This document shows positions 15,756 to 22,965 of a stretch of DNA of 64,000 nt, piece by piece. The DNA is from Myxococcales bacterium (lineage in GTDB: Bacteria; Myxococcota; UBA727; JABDBI01). The translations under genes were made by a program, and so were the position numbers. The DNA lies in the NCBI GenBank assembly GCA_023248545.1, contig JAHFEF010000006.1, forward strand, positions 27,103 to 91,102, in the 5' to 3' direction. The stretch's first letter is position 1. Every line of letters starts with the position of its first letter. The notes beneath the pieces were generated by a model. That model was not told the DNA's origin. It saw nothing but the letters and a program-made list of their open reading frames with translations, and did no database searches.

Positions 15756-16576
15756 GCTGGCTACTGGCCATACGTCCTAAAACGCTCACAGTGAGCCTCG
15801 CATCTGTCATATTAGGCGTGTCACTGGCTCATCGAGACGGTTATTTTTCAGGGCTATATCTCACGCTCACGCTTTTGGGCGCACTGCTGATCCAAATCGG
15901 AACCAACCTATGTAACGATTATTATGATTTTCAAAAAGGGACCGATACGCATGAACGTGTCGGTCCTGTGCGCGTCACCCAGGCAGGCTTGATTTCGCCC
16001 CAGAAGGTCAAAGCAGCTTTTATCGGGGTGTTTATTTTGGCCGCAGTCTTCGGCGTGTTTCTAGTACTACGAGGCGGCTGGGTGTTCTTACTAATTGGGG
16101 TGGCTTCTATTCTATCAGGCATTGCCTATACAGCTGGGCCTTATGCGTTGGCTTATTGGGGCCTAGGCGAATTATTTGTGCTGATTTTTTTTGGGCCTGT
16201 CGCCGTTGCTGGGACTTACTACATCCAAGCTTTAAGATTCAGCTGGACAGCTGTTTGGACCGGCATCGCTGTGGGCTTATTGGACTGTGCAATTTTGGCT
16301 GTGAACAACTTGCGTGATATCGAACAAGATCGAAAAGCTCATAAAAAGACGCTCGCTGTGCGATTTGGGCGGCAGTTTGCGAATTTCGAGTACGTGTTTT
16401 GCTTGCTGGTACCGGCTTTAATTGCCTTTTGGCTTCACGCTTGGGCAGCAAGCCTGGTGGTGGTTCTAGCACTGCTTGTCATGCGCAAAAGCAGCCTGGA
16501 TAAATTATTGCCCCAGACTGCTTTGTTGGTGCTGGTGTTTGCGGTCGTGTTCTCAGTACAAATTATTCTCGTCTAA
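15752..16576 (+). CDS. menA: 1,4-dihydroxy-2-naphthoate polyprenyltransferase (MenA family)
   Basis: Integral-membrane UbiA-family prenyltransferase of 274 residues with multiple helices. The first aspartate-rich motif is NDYYDFQKGTD and the second is NNLRDIEQDRKAHK, both as in MenA, which attaches the isoprenoid tail in menaquinone synthesis. The start MSWLLAIRPKTL at 15752 fits the family's N-terminus and overlaps the yceD stop by four bases. No other men genes are in the window. It overlaps the convergent SDR gene by four bases. Confidence 0.8.
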   Translation: MSWLLAIRPKTLTVSLASVILGVSLAHRDGYFSGLYLTLTLLGALLIQIGTNLCNDYYDFQKGTDTHERVGPVRVTQAGLISPQKVKAAFIGVFILAAVFGVFLVLRGGWVFLLIGVASILSGIAYTAGPYALAYWGLGELFVLIFFGPVAVAGTYYIQALRFSWTAVWTGIAVGLLDCAILAVNNLRDIEQDRKAHKKTLAVRFGRQFANFEYVFCLLVPALIAFWLHAWAASLVVVLALLVMRKSSLDKLLPQTALLVLVFAVVFSVQIILV

Positions 16577-17397
16577 ACAAAAAAGTCCTGAATCAGATCG
16601 GTTTCGCCCGGCACGCAAGAATAAGGCCCAAAGTCAGTCACACCCCCATGCTGTCTTAGAAAATCGTCATCTATTAGCCACTGGCCAGTGATCTCACCAG
16701 CAGGGGTTAGAAATAACGTATGTGCTGCATCCGCCACGATTTCAGGCTTTCTAGACTTCTCATGCGCTGCCTCTCCAATCAGCATCCCAATTGCTGCAGT
16801 CCAAATGGCTGTTCGGGGCCACAAAGAGTTCACAGAGATTTTGCGATCTCGAAATTCAGCTGCCATCCCCACCGTGCACAAACTCATGCCGTACTTGGTC
16901 ATGCTATAGGCGAGATTATTTTGAAGCCACTTGGGCTCGAAACTAATCGGCGGCGATAAGTTTAAAATATGAGCGTTTGAGGACTTTTCTAGAAATGGCA
17001 AACAAGCCTGTGAACAAAAGAAAGTCGCTCGGGCATTAATGCCCATCATGAGATCAAAAGACTTAGGCGGTGTAGCGTCTGTTGTTGTGAGCCTAATCGC
17101 GCCGGCATTGTTGACGAGAATATCAATACCCCCAAAGTGAGCCGCTGCTTTTTGAACACACGCCTGAATCTGATCTGCATCACGGACATCTAGTTGCAGC
17201 GCCAAAGCCTTGCCACCTGCCTCTTCGACTTCTTTCGCAACCGTAAATATGGTCCCAGGTAATTTGGGGTTTACTTCAGCGCTTTTGGCAGCGATCACAA
17301 TATTCGCGCCATCGGCGGCACATTTCAGCGCGATGGCTCGGCCAATTCCGCGGCTGGCTCCAGTGATAAAAATTGTTTGGTTTTTGAGAGTTTTCAT
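16573..17397 (-). CDS. Short-chain dehydrogenase/reductase (HSDL2-like)
   Basis: Classical NAD(P)-binding SDR of 274 residues: TGASRGIGRA nucleotide motif, NNAGA, and the catalytic Tyr and Lys in YSMTKYG. The sequence around SPPISFEPKWLQNN and SLWPRTAIWTAAI resembles the HSDL2 type of SDR seen in lipid metabolism. The start ATG 17397 directly begins the Rossmann fold. The divergent PLP enzyme starts only 18 bases away, so each promoter must lie in the other gene or be very compact. Confidence 0.85.
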   Translation of the reverse strand: MKTLKNQTIFITGASRGIGRAIALKCAADGANIVIAAKSAEVNPKLPGTIFTVAKEVEEAGGKALALQLDVRDADQIQACVQKAAAHFGGIDILVNNAGAIRLTTTDATPPKSFDLMMGINARATFFCSQACLPFLEKSSNAHILNLSPPISFEPKWLQNNLAYSMTKYGMSLCTVGMAAEFRDRKISVNSLWPRTAIWTAAIGMLIGEAAHEKSRKPEIVADAAHTLFLTPAGEITGQWLIDDDFLRQHGGVTDFGPYSCVPGETDLIQDFFV

Positions 17398-17415
17398 GGT
17401 TATCGTCACCTTTAT

Positions 17416-18552
17416 ATGAAGTTCTCTACACAATGTGTCCACGCCGGTCAAAGTCCCGATCCAGAAACGGGCGCCATCATGACGCCGATTTATATGTCGT
17501 CGACTTATGTTCAGGAGTCTCCAGGCGTCCACAAGGGTTACGAATACTCACGCACACACAACCCGACTCGAACCGCCCTGCAAAATAATTTGGCCGCGTT
17601 AGAGGGGGGCGAGTTTGCGTTTGCTTTTGCATCCGGCTGCGCAGCCACTGCATCACTATTCATCTGCCTATCGACAGGCGATCATATCGTTGCCATGGAT
17701 GATTTGTATGGGGGAACCAGGCGCTTAATCACTCAGGTATTTGGGCGCTGGGGCATCACTTGTGATTTTGTTGATTTGAGTGATTCGAAAAACTTAGCCC
17801 CCGCGCTGAAACCCAATACCAAGCTGATCTGGATCGAAACGCCCAGCAACCCAATGCTCAAATTAGTGGATATCTCGGTGATCTCGAAAATCGCACATTC
17901 CAAAAATATCCCAGTTGCAGTCGACAATACTTTTGCAACGCCCTGTTTGCAGCAGCCATTGAAACTGGGTGCGGATTTGGTCGTGCACTCGACCACCAAA
18001 TATCTGGGCGGCCATAGCGATTTAGTCGGCGGCGCAATCATGACCCATAGCCCAGAGTGGGCCGAACGAATCAAGTTCGTCTCAAACTCTGTTGGAGCCA
18101 TCCCTAGCCCAATGGATTGCTTTTTATTGCTTCGGGCCACTAAAACCCTTGCGGCAAGAATGAAAGCCCATTGTGAAAATGCGCTTCAAATTGCCCAATT
18201 TCTAGAAAAACACCCCCAGGTAGAACGCGTGATTTACCCAGGCCTAGAGAGCCACCCCCAGCACCCACTCTGCAAAAAGCAAATGCTCGCAGCCGGGGGC
18301 ATGATCTCTTTTGTCATCCAAGGCGGTCTTGGTGCAGCAAAACACTTCACCCAGTCTACGCGACTATTTAGTTGCGCTGAAAGTTTGGGAGGTGTTGAAA
18401 GCCTCATTGAATTGCCAGCCATCATGACCCATGCTTCTGTGCCTTTAGAAGCAAGAAAAAATCTGGGAATTGTTGATGGATTAATTCGTCTTTCAGTAGG
18501 GATAGAGGACCCTATTGACTTATTAACAGATTTGGACAACTCTTTCCCTTAA
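17416..18552 (+). CDS. PLP-dependent trans-sulfuration enzyme (cystathionine gamma-synthase/lyase family)
   Basis: 378 residues of the Cys/Met-metabolism PLP family. Conserved features are TQCVHAGQSPDPETGA, YSRTHNPTR, and the PLP-binding lysine in HSTTKYLGGHSD. Family members make or split cystathionine or release methanethiol; sequence alone does not tell MetB from CGL or MGL. The start ATG 17416 begins at the family N-terminus. The gene stands alone between the divergent SDR and an unknown gene 20 bases downstream, so sulfur amino-acid metabolism is the best guess for its pathway. Confidence 0.85.
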   Translation: MKFSTQCVHAGQSPDPETGAIMTPIYMSSTYVQESPGVHKGYEYSRTHNPTRTALQNNLAALEGGEFAFAFASGCAATASLFICLSTGDHIVAMDDLYGGTRRLITQVFGRWGITCDFVDLSDSKNLAPALKPNTKLIWIETPSNPMLKLVDISVISKIAHSKNIPVAVDNTFATPCLQQPLKLGADLVVHSTTKYLGGHSDLVGGAIMTHSPEWAERIKFVSNSVGAIPSPMDCFLLLRATKTLAARMKAHCENALQIAQFLEKHPQVERVIYPGLESHPQHPLCKKQMLAAGGMISFVIQGGLGAAKHFTQSTRLFSCAESLGGVESLIELPAIMTHASVPLEARKNLGIVDGLIRLSVGIEDPIDLLTDLDNSFP

Positions 18553-18572
18553 GTTATTAAACAGAGGTAAAA

Positions 18573-18962
18573 ATGGCTACAGAAAAAGCAAAAAATAAAA
18601 GAACCTTGGTTTCTTTTAAAGACATTCAGATCGCTTACTTAATCGAAGGCATGGATGGCGTTGAAAGACTCTTGAAGGGCCGAAAGAACATCGCTTCTTT
18701 GCTCCGCAGAGCGGTTAAAGAGCTGAAAGCAGCTGGCAAAAAGACAGATACTTTGGACGCCTACATTGCAGAAAATCACGGCCCAGGCACCCGTGGACGA
18801 TCGGTCCCGACATCAGGTCAAGAACGTTTGTATAAGGCACAGCGCATTCACGCTGGCGGACCTTTCTTGCGTTTGCCGCTCGCGCCGCTTGGAACGGACA
18901 AAGGTGGCGTGGTTCGTGTTCGTTTCGAGCGCGACCAAATCATCGTTCGCAATATGGCTTAA
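18573..18962 (+). CDS. Conserved-looking basic protein, unknown
   Basis: 129 residues, rich in Lys and Arg, with no signal peptide. The N-terminal 70 residues appear helical (VSFKDIQIAYLIEGMDGVERLL) and the C-terminal half beta-rich with the turn GPGTRGRSVPTSGQ. An AGAGG ribosome site precedes the ATG. The basic character would allow nucleic-acid binding, but I recognise no family. Its stop overlaps that of the convergent RecA-like gene by four bases. Confidence 0.6.
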   Translation: MATEKAKNKRTLVSFKDIQIAYLIEGMDGVERLLKGRKNIASLLRRAVKELKAAGKKTDTLDAYIAENHGPGTRGRSVPTSGQERLYKAQRIHAGGPFLRLPLAPLGTDKGGVVRVRFERDQIIVRNMA

Positions 18963-19447
18963 CGCACCCAGATTTGGCTGCTGCAGAAAGATTTCAGGTT
19001 TTTTTCCAGCAGCCTTCTGGCAGTATTATCTGGGTTTAGCAAAAAAACAGGTTTGGCATATCTTTCAGCCAGCTTGACCAATTGAACCAGACTTTCTTCA
19101 TAACCAGTCTTTTGGCTGGGCAACAAGAACAAAGAATCTATCATCAATAACTCGACTATTTTTGTCTTGAATAGCTCTAGACTCATAGCGATTGCTTGTT
19201 CCAATGCATCGGGCTTTAAAACGAGATCAGGCCTCGAGTTTTGGGAGCGTAGGTTATCAAATGGATCCAAATAAGCAATGGTTCTGTAATTAGAAGCTTG
19301 TTGCAGAGCTATTTTGGCGATCTCACATTCTCGTTCTCCATAAAATTCAATGAGCCATAGGGGGTGTTTTTCTTCCCCGAGCAGGCAATTCACCCAGCGT
19401 TTCAAGAATTTTGGTTGGAACTCTCTTGATTTTTTTCTTTGCAGCAT
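18959..19447 (-). CDS. RecA-fold protein lacking a Walker A motif (ImuA/SulA-like)
   Basis: 162 residues. The order WLIEFYGERECEIAKIAL, then IAYLDPFDNL, then ALEQAIAMSLEL, then VELLMIDSLFLLPSQ matches the core of RecA strand by strand. RecA has a GPESSGKT phosphate-binding loop at the first of these positions, and here it reads GERECEIA, so ATP binding is probably lost. Similar RecA-like proteins (ImuA, SulA types) act with mutagenic polymerases or in SOS control. No polymerase is nearby. The start ATG 19447 has GGAG ten bases upstream; it is divergent from the next gene by 28 bases. Confidence 0.5.
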   Translation of the reverse strand: MLQRKKSREFQPKFLKRWVNCLLGEEKHPLWLIEFYGERECEIAKIALQQASNYRTIAYLDPFDNLRSQNSRPDLVLKPDALEQAIAMSLELFKTKIVELLMIDSLFLLPSQKTGYEESLVQLVKLAERYAKPVFLLNPDNTARRLLEKNLKSFCSSQIWVR

Positions 19448-19475
19448 GTTTTGATGGACTCCATCGGAGAATAGA

Positions 19476-19799
19476 ATGGACGAAATTGAATTGATCGCTA
19501 CTTTTGACACGGACGAAACTGCCCGTCTAGCAGCCAAGGCCCTCAATAATTGGTTTTCATGGGTCATGGAAGGCGATCACGACGAAGAGGTGCCCGATTT
19601 TTTTGAGGATTTCGGAATTGCGGCCGACGAATATGTTCTCGAACGAGAAGAGGCCAATTGGGAAGATACCCCTGTGGCGCGCTCTCGCGGCAATCGAATC
19701 ACCATTACGTTAGAGTCTGCCAATGCTGTCGATGCTTTGGAAGAGCTTTTGGAAGCTTTGGGTGCTTACGATGTCACTGTGTCGGGCGAAGAAGATTGA
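19476..19799 (+). CDS. Small acidic protein, unknown
   Basis: 107 residues and strongly acidic (many Asp and Glu, few Lys). The layout is beta-alpha-beta-like, with IELIATFDTDETARLAAKALNNW at the N-terminus and a similar helix ANAVDALEELLEAL near the end. This might be a ferredoxin-like or ACT-like fold. CGGAGA before the ATG is a good ribosome site. It is coupled to the next gene through a TTGA overlap. No family recognised. Confidence 0.6.
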   Translation: MDEIELIATFDTDETARLAAKALNNWFSWVMEGDHDEEVPDFFEDFGIAADEYVLEREEANWEDTPVARSRGNRITITLESANAVDALEELLEALGAYDVTVSGEED

Positions 19800-20158
19800 A
19801 AGCTCTCTTCCTAGGTTTTTTTTGCTGCTCACTCGCGGCCAATCCAGTCTATCGAGAAGCTGAGCAGTTTGAAAAGCGTCTATTGTTCCCCCAAGCGCTT
19901 TCAAAATACCAGGAAGTCTTGCAACAAAAAAATCGATTTTGGAATAGAAGGGCTGCATTTCGAATTGCCACGCTCATTCGAGATATTCAGTTTAATGCGG
20001 GACGCTCTGAACAAATCAGGCGCCCTATTCTCTCTCTCTATAGAAGCCTCTTGTCGGAGCTCCCCAGCCCAAGCACAGACCCAGAGCTCTGGGGCGAGCT
20101 CTATAAAGAAATCCGCTGGACCCGATTGGGTCTCCAGAGCCCTCAAATGTTTTTTTGA
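19796..20158 (+). CDS. Small exported helical protein, unknown (TTG start)
   Basis: 120 residues. The TTG at 19796 overlaps the upstream TGA stop, and the peptide begins with a signal sequence (KALFLGFFCCSLAANPV). The body is helical with a TPR-like look (YREAEQFEKRLLFPQALSKYQEVLQQ). If the signal peptidase cuts before a Cys in FFCCS it could be a lipoprotein. The start is chosen for coupling and signal peptide placement; a longer in-frame start would overlap the acidic-protein gene fully. Confidence 0.5.
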   Translation: MKALFLGFFCCSLAANPVYREAEQFEKRLLFPQALSKYQEVLQQKNRFWNRRAAFRIATLIRDIQFNAGRSEQIRRPILSLYRSLLSELPSPSTDPELWGELYKEIRWTRLGLQSPQMFF

Positions 20159-20168
20159 TGCTTTTTGA

Positions 20169-20197
20169 TTGCCAAGTCAAAAACTCTGCGTTAGGAT
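20169..20197 (+). promoter_or_regulatory. Putative sigma-70 promoter for the RRM gene
   Basis: TTGCCA at 20169-20174 and TAGGAT at 20192-20197 are separated by 17 bases. They lie about 85 bases upstream of the RRM gene in its non-coding leader. Match to consensus is moderate. Confidence 0.35.
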
Positions 20198-20282
20198 GCC
20201 AAGATTGTGAAAAACGCTTCATTCGAGTCCAGTTGGCATGGTGCTATACCCTCCGAAGCGACCCCAGCCTTCAGGAGGTGTT

Positions 20283-20642
20283 ATGGGTAAAAAGTTATAT
20301 GTTGGTAATCTCCCTTTTTCTGCTACGGATGAGACTTTGGCAGAAAAATTTGCTGCTTTTGGTGATGTAGAGTCCGCCAAGATCATTGTGGATCGTGACT
20401 CTGGCCGCAGCAAAGGCTTTGGTTTCGTGGAAATGGCATCGGATGATGCAGCCCAAAAAGCCATTAGCGAATTGAATGGTCAAACACTTGATGGCCGTGC
20501 CATGACTGTCAATGAAGCACGCCCAATGGCACCCCGCAGTGGTGGTGGTGGTGGTGGTGGATACGGCGGCGGTGGCGGCGGTTACGGCGGCGGCGGAGGC
20601 CGTGGTGGTCGTGGCGGCGGTGGCGGCGGCGGTCGTTACTAG
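20283..20642 (+). CDS. Glycine-rich RRM RNA-binding protein
   Basis: 119 residues: one RRM domain with RNP2 KLYVGNLPF and RNP1 KGFGFVEM, then a Gly-rich tail with Tyr and Arg (repeats of GGYGGGG and RGGRGG). Such proteins bind single-stranded RNA and are often cold-induced or act as RNA chaperones in bacteria. A strong AGGAGGTG site precedes the ATG at 20283. It is monocistronic: a structured region follows before rimP. Confidence 0.9.
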   Translation: MGKKLYVGNLPFSATDETLAEKFAAFGDVESAKIIVDRDSGRSKGFGFVEMASDDAAQKAISELNGQTLDGRAMTVNEARPMAPRSGGGGGGGYGGGGGGYGGGGGRGGRGGGGGGGRY

Positions 20643-20662
20643 TTTCTAACCCCGGGGGGGAT

Positions 20663-20735
20663 GGTACCAAATTATTGCCCAGCTAAAACTTGGTACCGGG
20701 CCTTTTTGATTTTCAAAAATCAAAAAGGGCTGGGC
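20663..20735 (+). promoter_or_regulatory. Leader with competing hairpins before rimP-nusA (terminator or attenuator)
   Basis: Three inverted repeats overlap here. GGTACCAA (20663-20670) pairs with TTGGTACC (20690-20697). A long AT-rich stem CCTTTTTGATTT/AAAAATCAAAAAGG spans 20701-20728. GCCCAGC (20677-20683), inside the first loop, can instead pair with GCTGGGC (20729-20735). The first two and the third are mutually exclusive. The region ends the RRM transcript and leads into the rimP operon. Confidence 0.5.
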
Positions 20736-20747
20736 CTTGTATTTTAG

Positions 20748-21221
20748 ATGATGAATAATAGAGAACCATTTTTACGTCCTTTAAACTCGCTAGAACAACA
20801 AATTGTTGACTACGTTGAGCCCATTTTAGCCCTCGATGGCACAGAGCTTGTTTCAATTCGAATCTCTGGCCTCAAAGGCAAGCCTCTTTTGGCTTTATTT
20901 ATCGACAAAGCCTCTTTGGACGAGTTGGCCAGTTTAAGCCGCTTGATTTCAGATGCGCTCGATGTCGCTAATGCGAAACACCAATGGTTTTCTGGAGCCT
21001 ACCAGCTTGAACTATCAAGCCCCGGCCTGGACAGACCCCTCACGAAAAAAAGTCACTTTTTAAAGGCGATGGGCCAACAGGTCCGCGTAAAAGCCTCTAC
21101 AGGCACCGTCCGTGGCATTCTAGAACGATCAGACGACTCGGGTATCATGCTCAAAGAGCACCCAGAAATCATCGCTTGGTCAGAGATTCGCGACGCAAAT
21201 ATCATTCATGTGTGGAGATAG
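20748..21221 (+). CDS. rimP: Ribosome maturation factor RimP
   Basis: 157 residues, needed for 30S subunit maturation. The family motif SSPGLDRPL is exact, preceded by YQLELS and followed by the C-terminal SH3-like domain ending in IIHVWR. Two adjacent ATG codons (20748, 20751) can serve as start. It is the first gene of the classic rimP-nusA-ylxR-infB-rbfA order and lies directly after the structured leader. Confidence 0.93.
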   Translation: MMNNREPFLRPLNSLEQQIVDYVEPILALDGTELVSIRISGLKGKPLLALFIDKASLDELASLSRLISDALDVANAKHQWFSGAYQLELSSPGLDRPLTKKSHFLKAMGQQVRVKASTGTVRGILERSDDSGIMLKEHPEIIAWSEIRDANIIHVWR

Positions 21222-21227
21222 CTTATT

Positions 21228-22721
21228 ATGGAAAGCAGAAACTTAGATTTAAGATCCGTTATTGAACAAGTCGGCAAAGAAAAAAATATTGAAAAGGAAG
21301 TGCTCGTCAACGCTCTCGAATCGGCCATGCTCAGCGCGGCACGCAAAAATCTGGGGCCTTTGGCAGACCTCGAAGCACGCTACAACCCAGATGCCGGCGA
21401 AGTTGAAGTTTATGAATTCAAAAAAATCGTCAAAGAAGTGACCAACCCTAGCCTCGAAATTGCTTTTGAAGCAGCTAAAAAACTAGACGCTGATCTCACA
21501 GAAGATGCTTTGGGCGAAGATTTAGGTATCAAGCTAGATTCTGCCGAGTTTGGACGGATCGCGGCCCAAAATGCCAAGCAAATTATCGTCCAAAAAGTCC
21601 GTGAAGCTGAACGCTCTCTCGTTTTCGAAGAATATAAAGATCGCAAAGACGAGCTTGTGACAGGCGTCGTGCGTCGCTTTGAACGTGGCAATATTGTGGT
21701 CGATCTGGGACGCTCGGAAGCGATTATCCCGACCCGCGAACAAGTTTCCAAAGAAAATATCCGAGCTGGCGATCGCATTGTTGCCTATGTGCTCGACGTC
21801 TTGGAAGAAACCCGGGGTTCGCAAATTATTTTGTCTCGAACACACCCCAATTTGGTGGTCAAACTCTTCGAGCAGGAAGTCCCCGAAATTGCCGATGGCA
21901 TCGTGAGCATTGAGGCCGCCTCCAGAGAACCTGGCTTTAGAACAAAGATTGCAGTTCGCTCGAAAGACGGCGACGTGGATCCCGTCGGAGCGTGCGTGGG
22001 CATGAAAGGCGCTCGCGTTCAAGCCGTCGTTCAAGAACTCAAGGGCGAAAAAATTGACATCGTGCCATTTGATCAAGATGAAGCCCGCTTTGTCTGCAAT
22101 GCTCTAGCACCTGCAGAGATCACCCGCGTGTTGGTCAACGAAGCCGAGCACTCGATGAAAATCGTTGTCCCTGACGACCAACTCTCGCTCGCCATCGGCC
22201 GAAGAGGCCAAAATGTTCGCCTCGCGGCTGAACTCACTGGTTGGAAAATCGATATTCACTCGGAATCTAAAGCCGCCAAAGATCGAGAAGACGCGGGTTC
22301 TTCGTTGGCCCGCATAGAAGGCTTAAGTGAGATTCAAATCCAGACGCTTTACAACCATGGGTTTAGAAAAGCTGAGGATTTGGCCAATGCCGACCCTGAG
22401 CTTTTAAAAAATCTTCCTGGTATGCAGGCCGATCACATCGAAGCGATCCAAAACAACGCTCGAAGTGTCATGCAAAAAGACAAGCTGCCAATTGGTAAGC
22501 AAAAGGCCAAGCAACTGGTTGAGCTTGGAATGATTGCAGATCAAGCTCTTAGTTTGATCGACTTGAACGAAGAAGATCTAAAAACTCTAGACAATGCATT
22601 CTACAGTGATTTAAGCGACCTCGTTCTGGATAACGCCGAACATATCGCGCAAATCACGGGCTTTTCGGCAGAGAAATCTAAAAAAATTCAAGACGATGCC
22701 AGGAGCCGACTCGGAGTTTAG
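21228..22721 (+). CDS. nusA: Transcription termination/antitermination factor NusA
   Basis: 497 residues. It has an N-terminal RNA-polymerase-binding domain, an S1 domain ([20 protein letters not shown]) and two KH domains ([15 protein letters not shown] and [16 protein letters not shown]). The C-terminus carries helix-hairpin acidic repeats ([21 protein letters not shown]). NusA controls pausing, termination and antitermination. GGAG lies before the ATG, six bases after rimP. The C-terminal acidic repeats match the longer proteobacterial form. Confidence 0.95.
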   Translation: MESRNLDLRSVIEQVGKEKNIEKEVLVNALESAMLSAARKNLGPLADLEARYNPDAGEVEVYEFKKIVKEVTNPSLEIAFEAAKKLDADLTEDALGEDLGIKLDSAEFGRIAAQNAKQIIVQKVREAERSLVFEEYKDRKDELVTGVVRRFERGNIVVDLGRSEAIIPTREQVSKENIRAGDRIVAYVLDVLEETRGSQIILSRTHPNLVVKLFEQEVPEIADGIVSIEAASREPGFRTKIAVRSKDGDVDPVGACVGMKGARVQAVVQELKGEKIDIVPFDQDEARFVCNALAPAEITRVLVNEAEHSMKIVVPDDQLSLAIGRRGQNVRLAAELTGWKIDIHSESKAAKDREDAGSSLARIEGLSEIQIQTLYNHGFRKAEDLANADPELLKNLPGMQADHIEAIQNNARSVMQKDKLPIGKQKAKQLVELGMIADQALSLIDLNEEDLKTLDNAFYSDLSDLVLDNAEHIAQITGFSAEKSKKIQDDARSRLGV

Positions 22722-22953
22722 CTTGCCAAATAGAATGTGCGTAGGTTGCCGGTCTATCTCCCCGATAGACCAGCTGTGGCGCTTTGTTCGGGGCATTGAC
22801 GGTTTTGTTTTGTTTGACTCAAATCACCGCCTAGAAGGCCGAGGGGCTTATACCTGCAAAAACAAAAAGTGTTTTGAACAGGCAATTCATAAAAAAGCCT
22901 TCGGGAGGGCTTTCAAAATGCCAATTTTGGGTATAAGCATGCCTGTTGATTAG
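22696..22953 (+). CDS. ylxR: YlxR (DUF448) RNA-binding protein
   Basis: Small basic protein with the DUF448 motifs MCVGCRS near the start and GRGAYTCKNKKC in the middle. YlxR binds RNA and sits between nusA and infB in many genomes, as here. The frame opens at 22696, overlapping nusA by 26 bases. An internal ATG at 22735 (MCVGCR) would avoid the overlap and is the better start if family length is considered. Confidence 0.85.
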   Translation: MPGADSEFSLPNRMCVGCRSISPIDQLWRFVRGIDGFVLFDSNHRLEGRGAYTCKNKKCFEQAIHKKAFGRAFKMPILGISMPVD

Positions 22954-22965
22954 GAGTATTTAGGA

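Noticed and set aside
22890..22920. Hairpin AAAGCC/GGCTTT in ylxR as a terminator
   Set aside because: It lies in conserved coding sequence and has no T-run on the coding strand.
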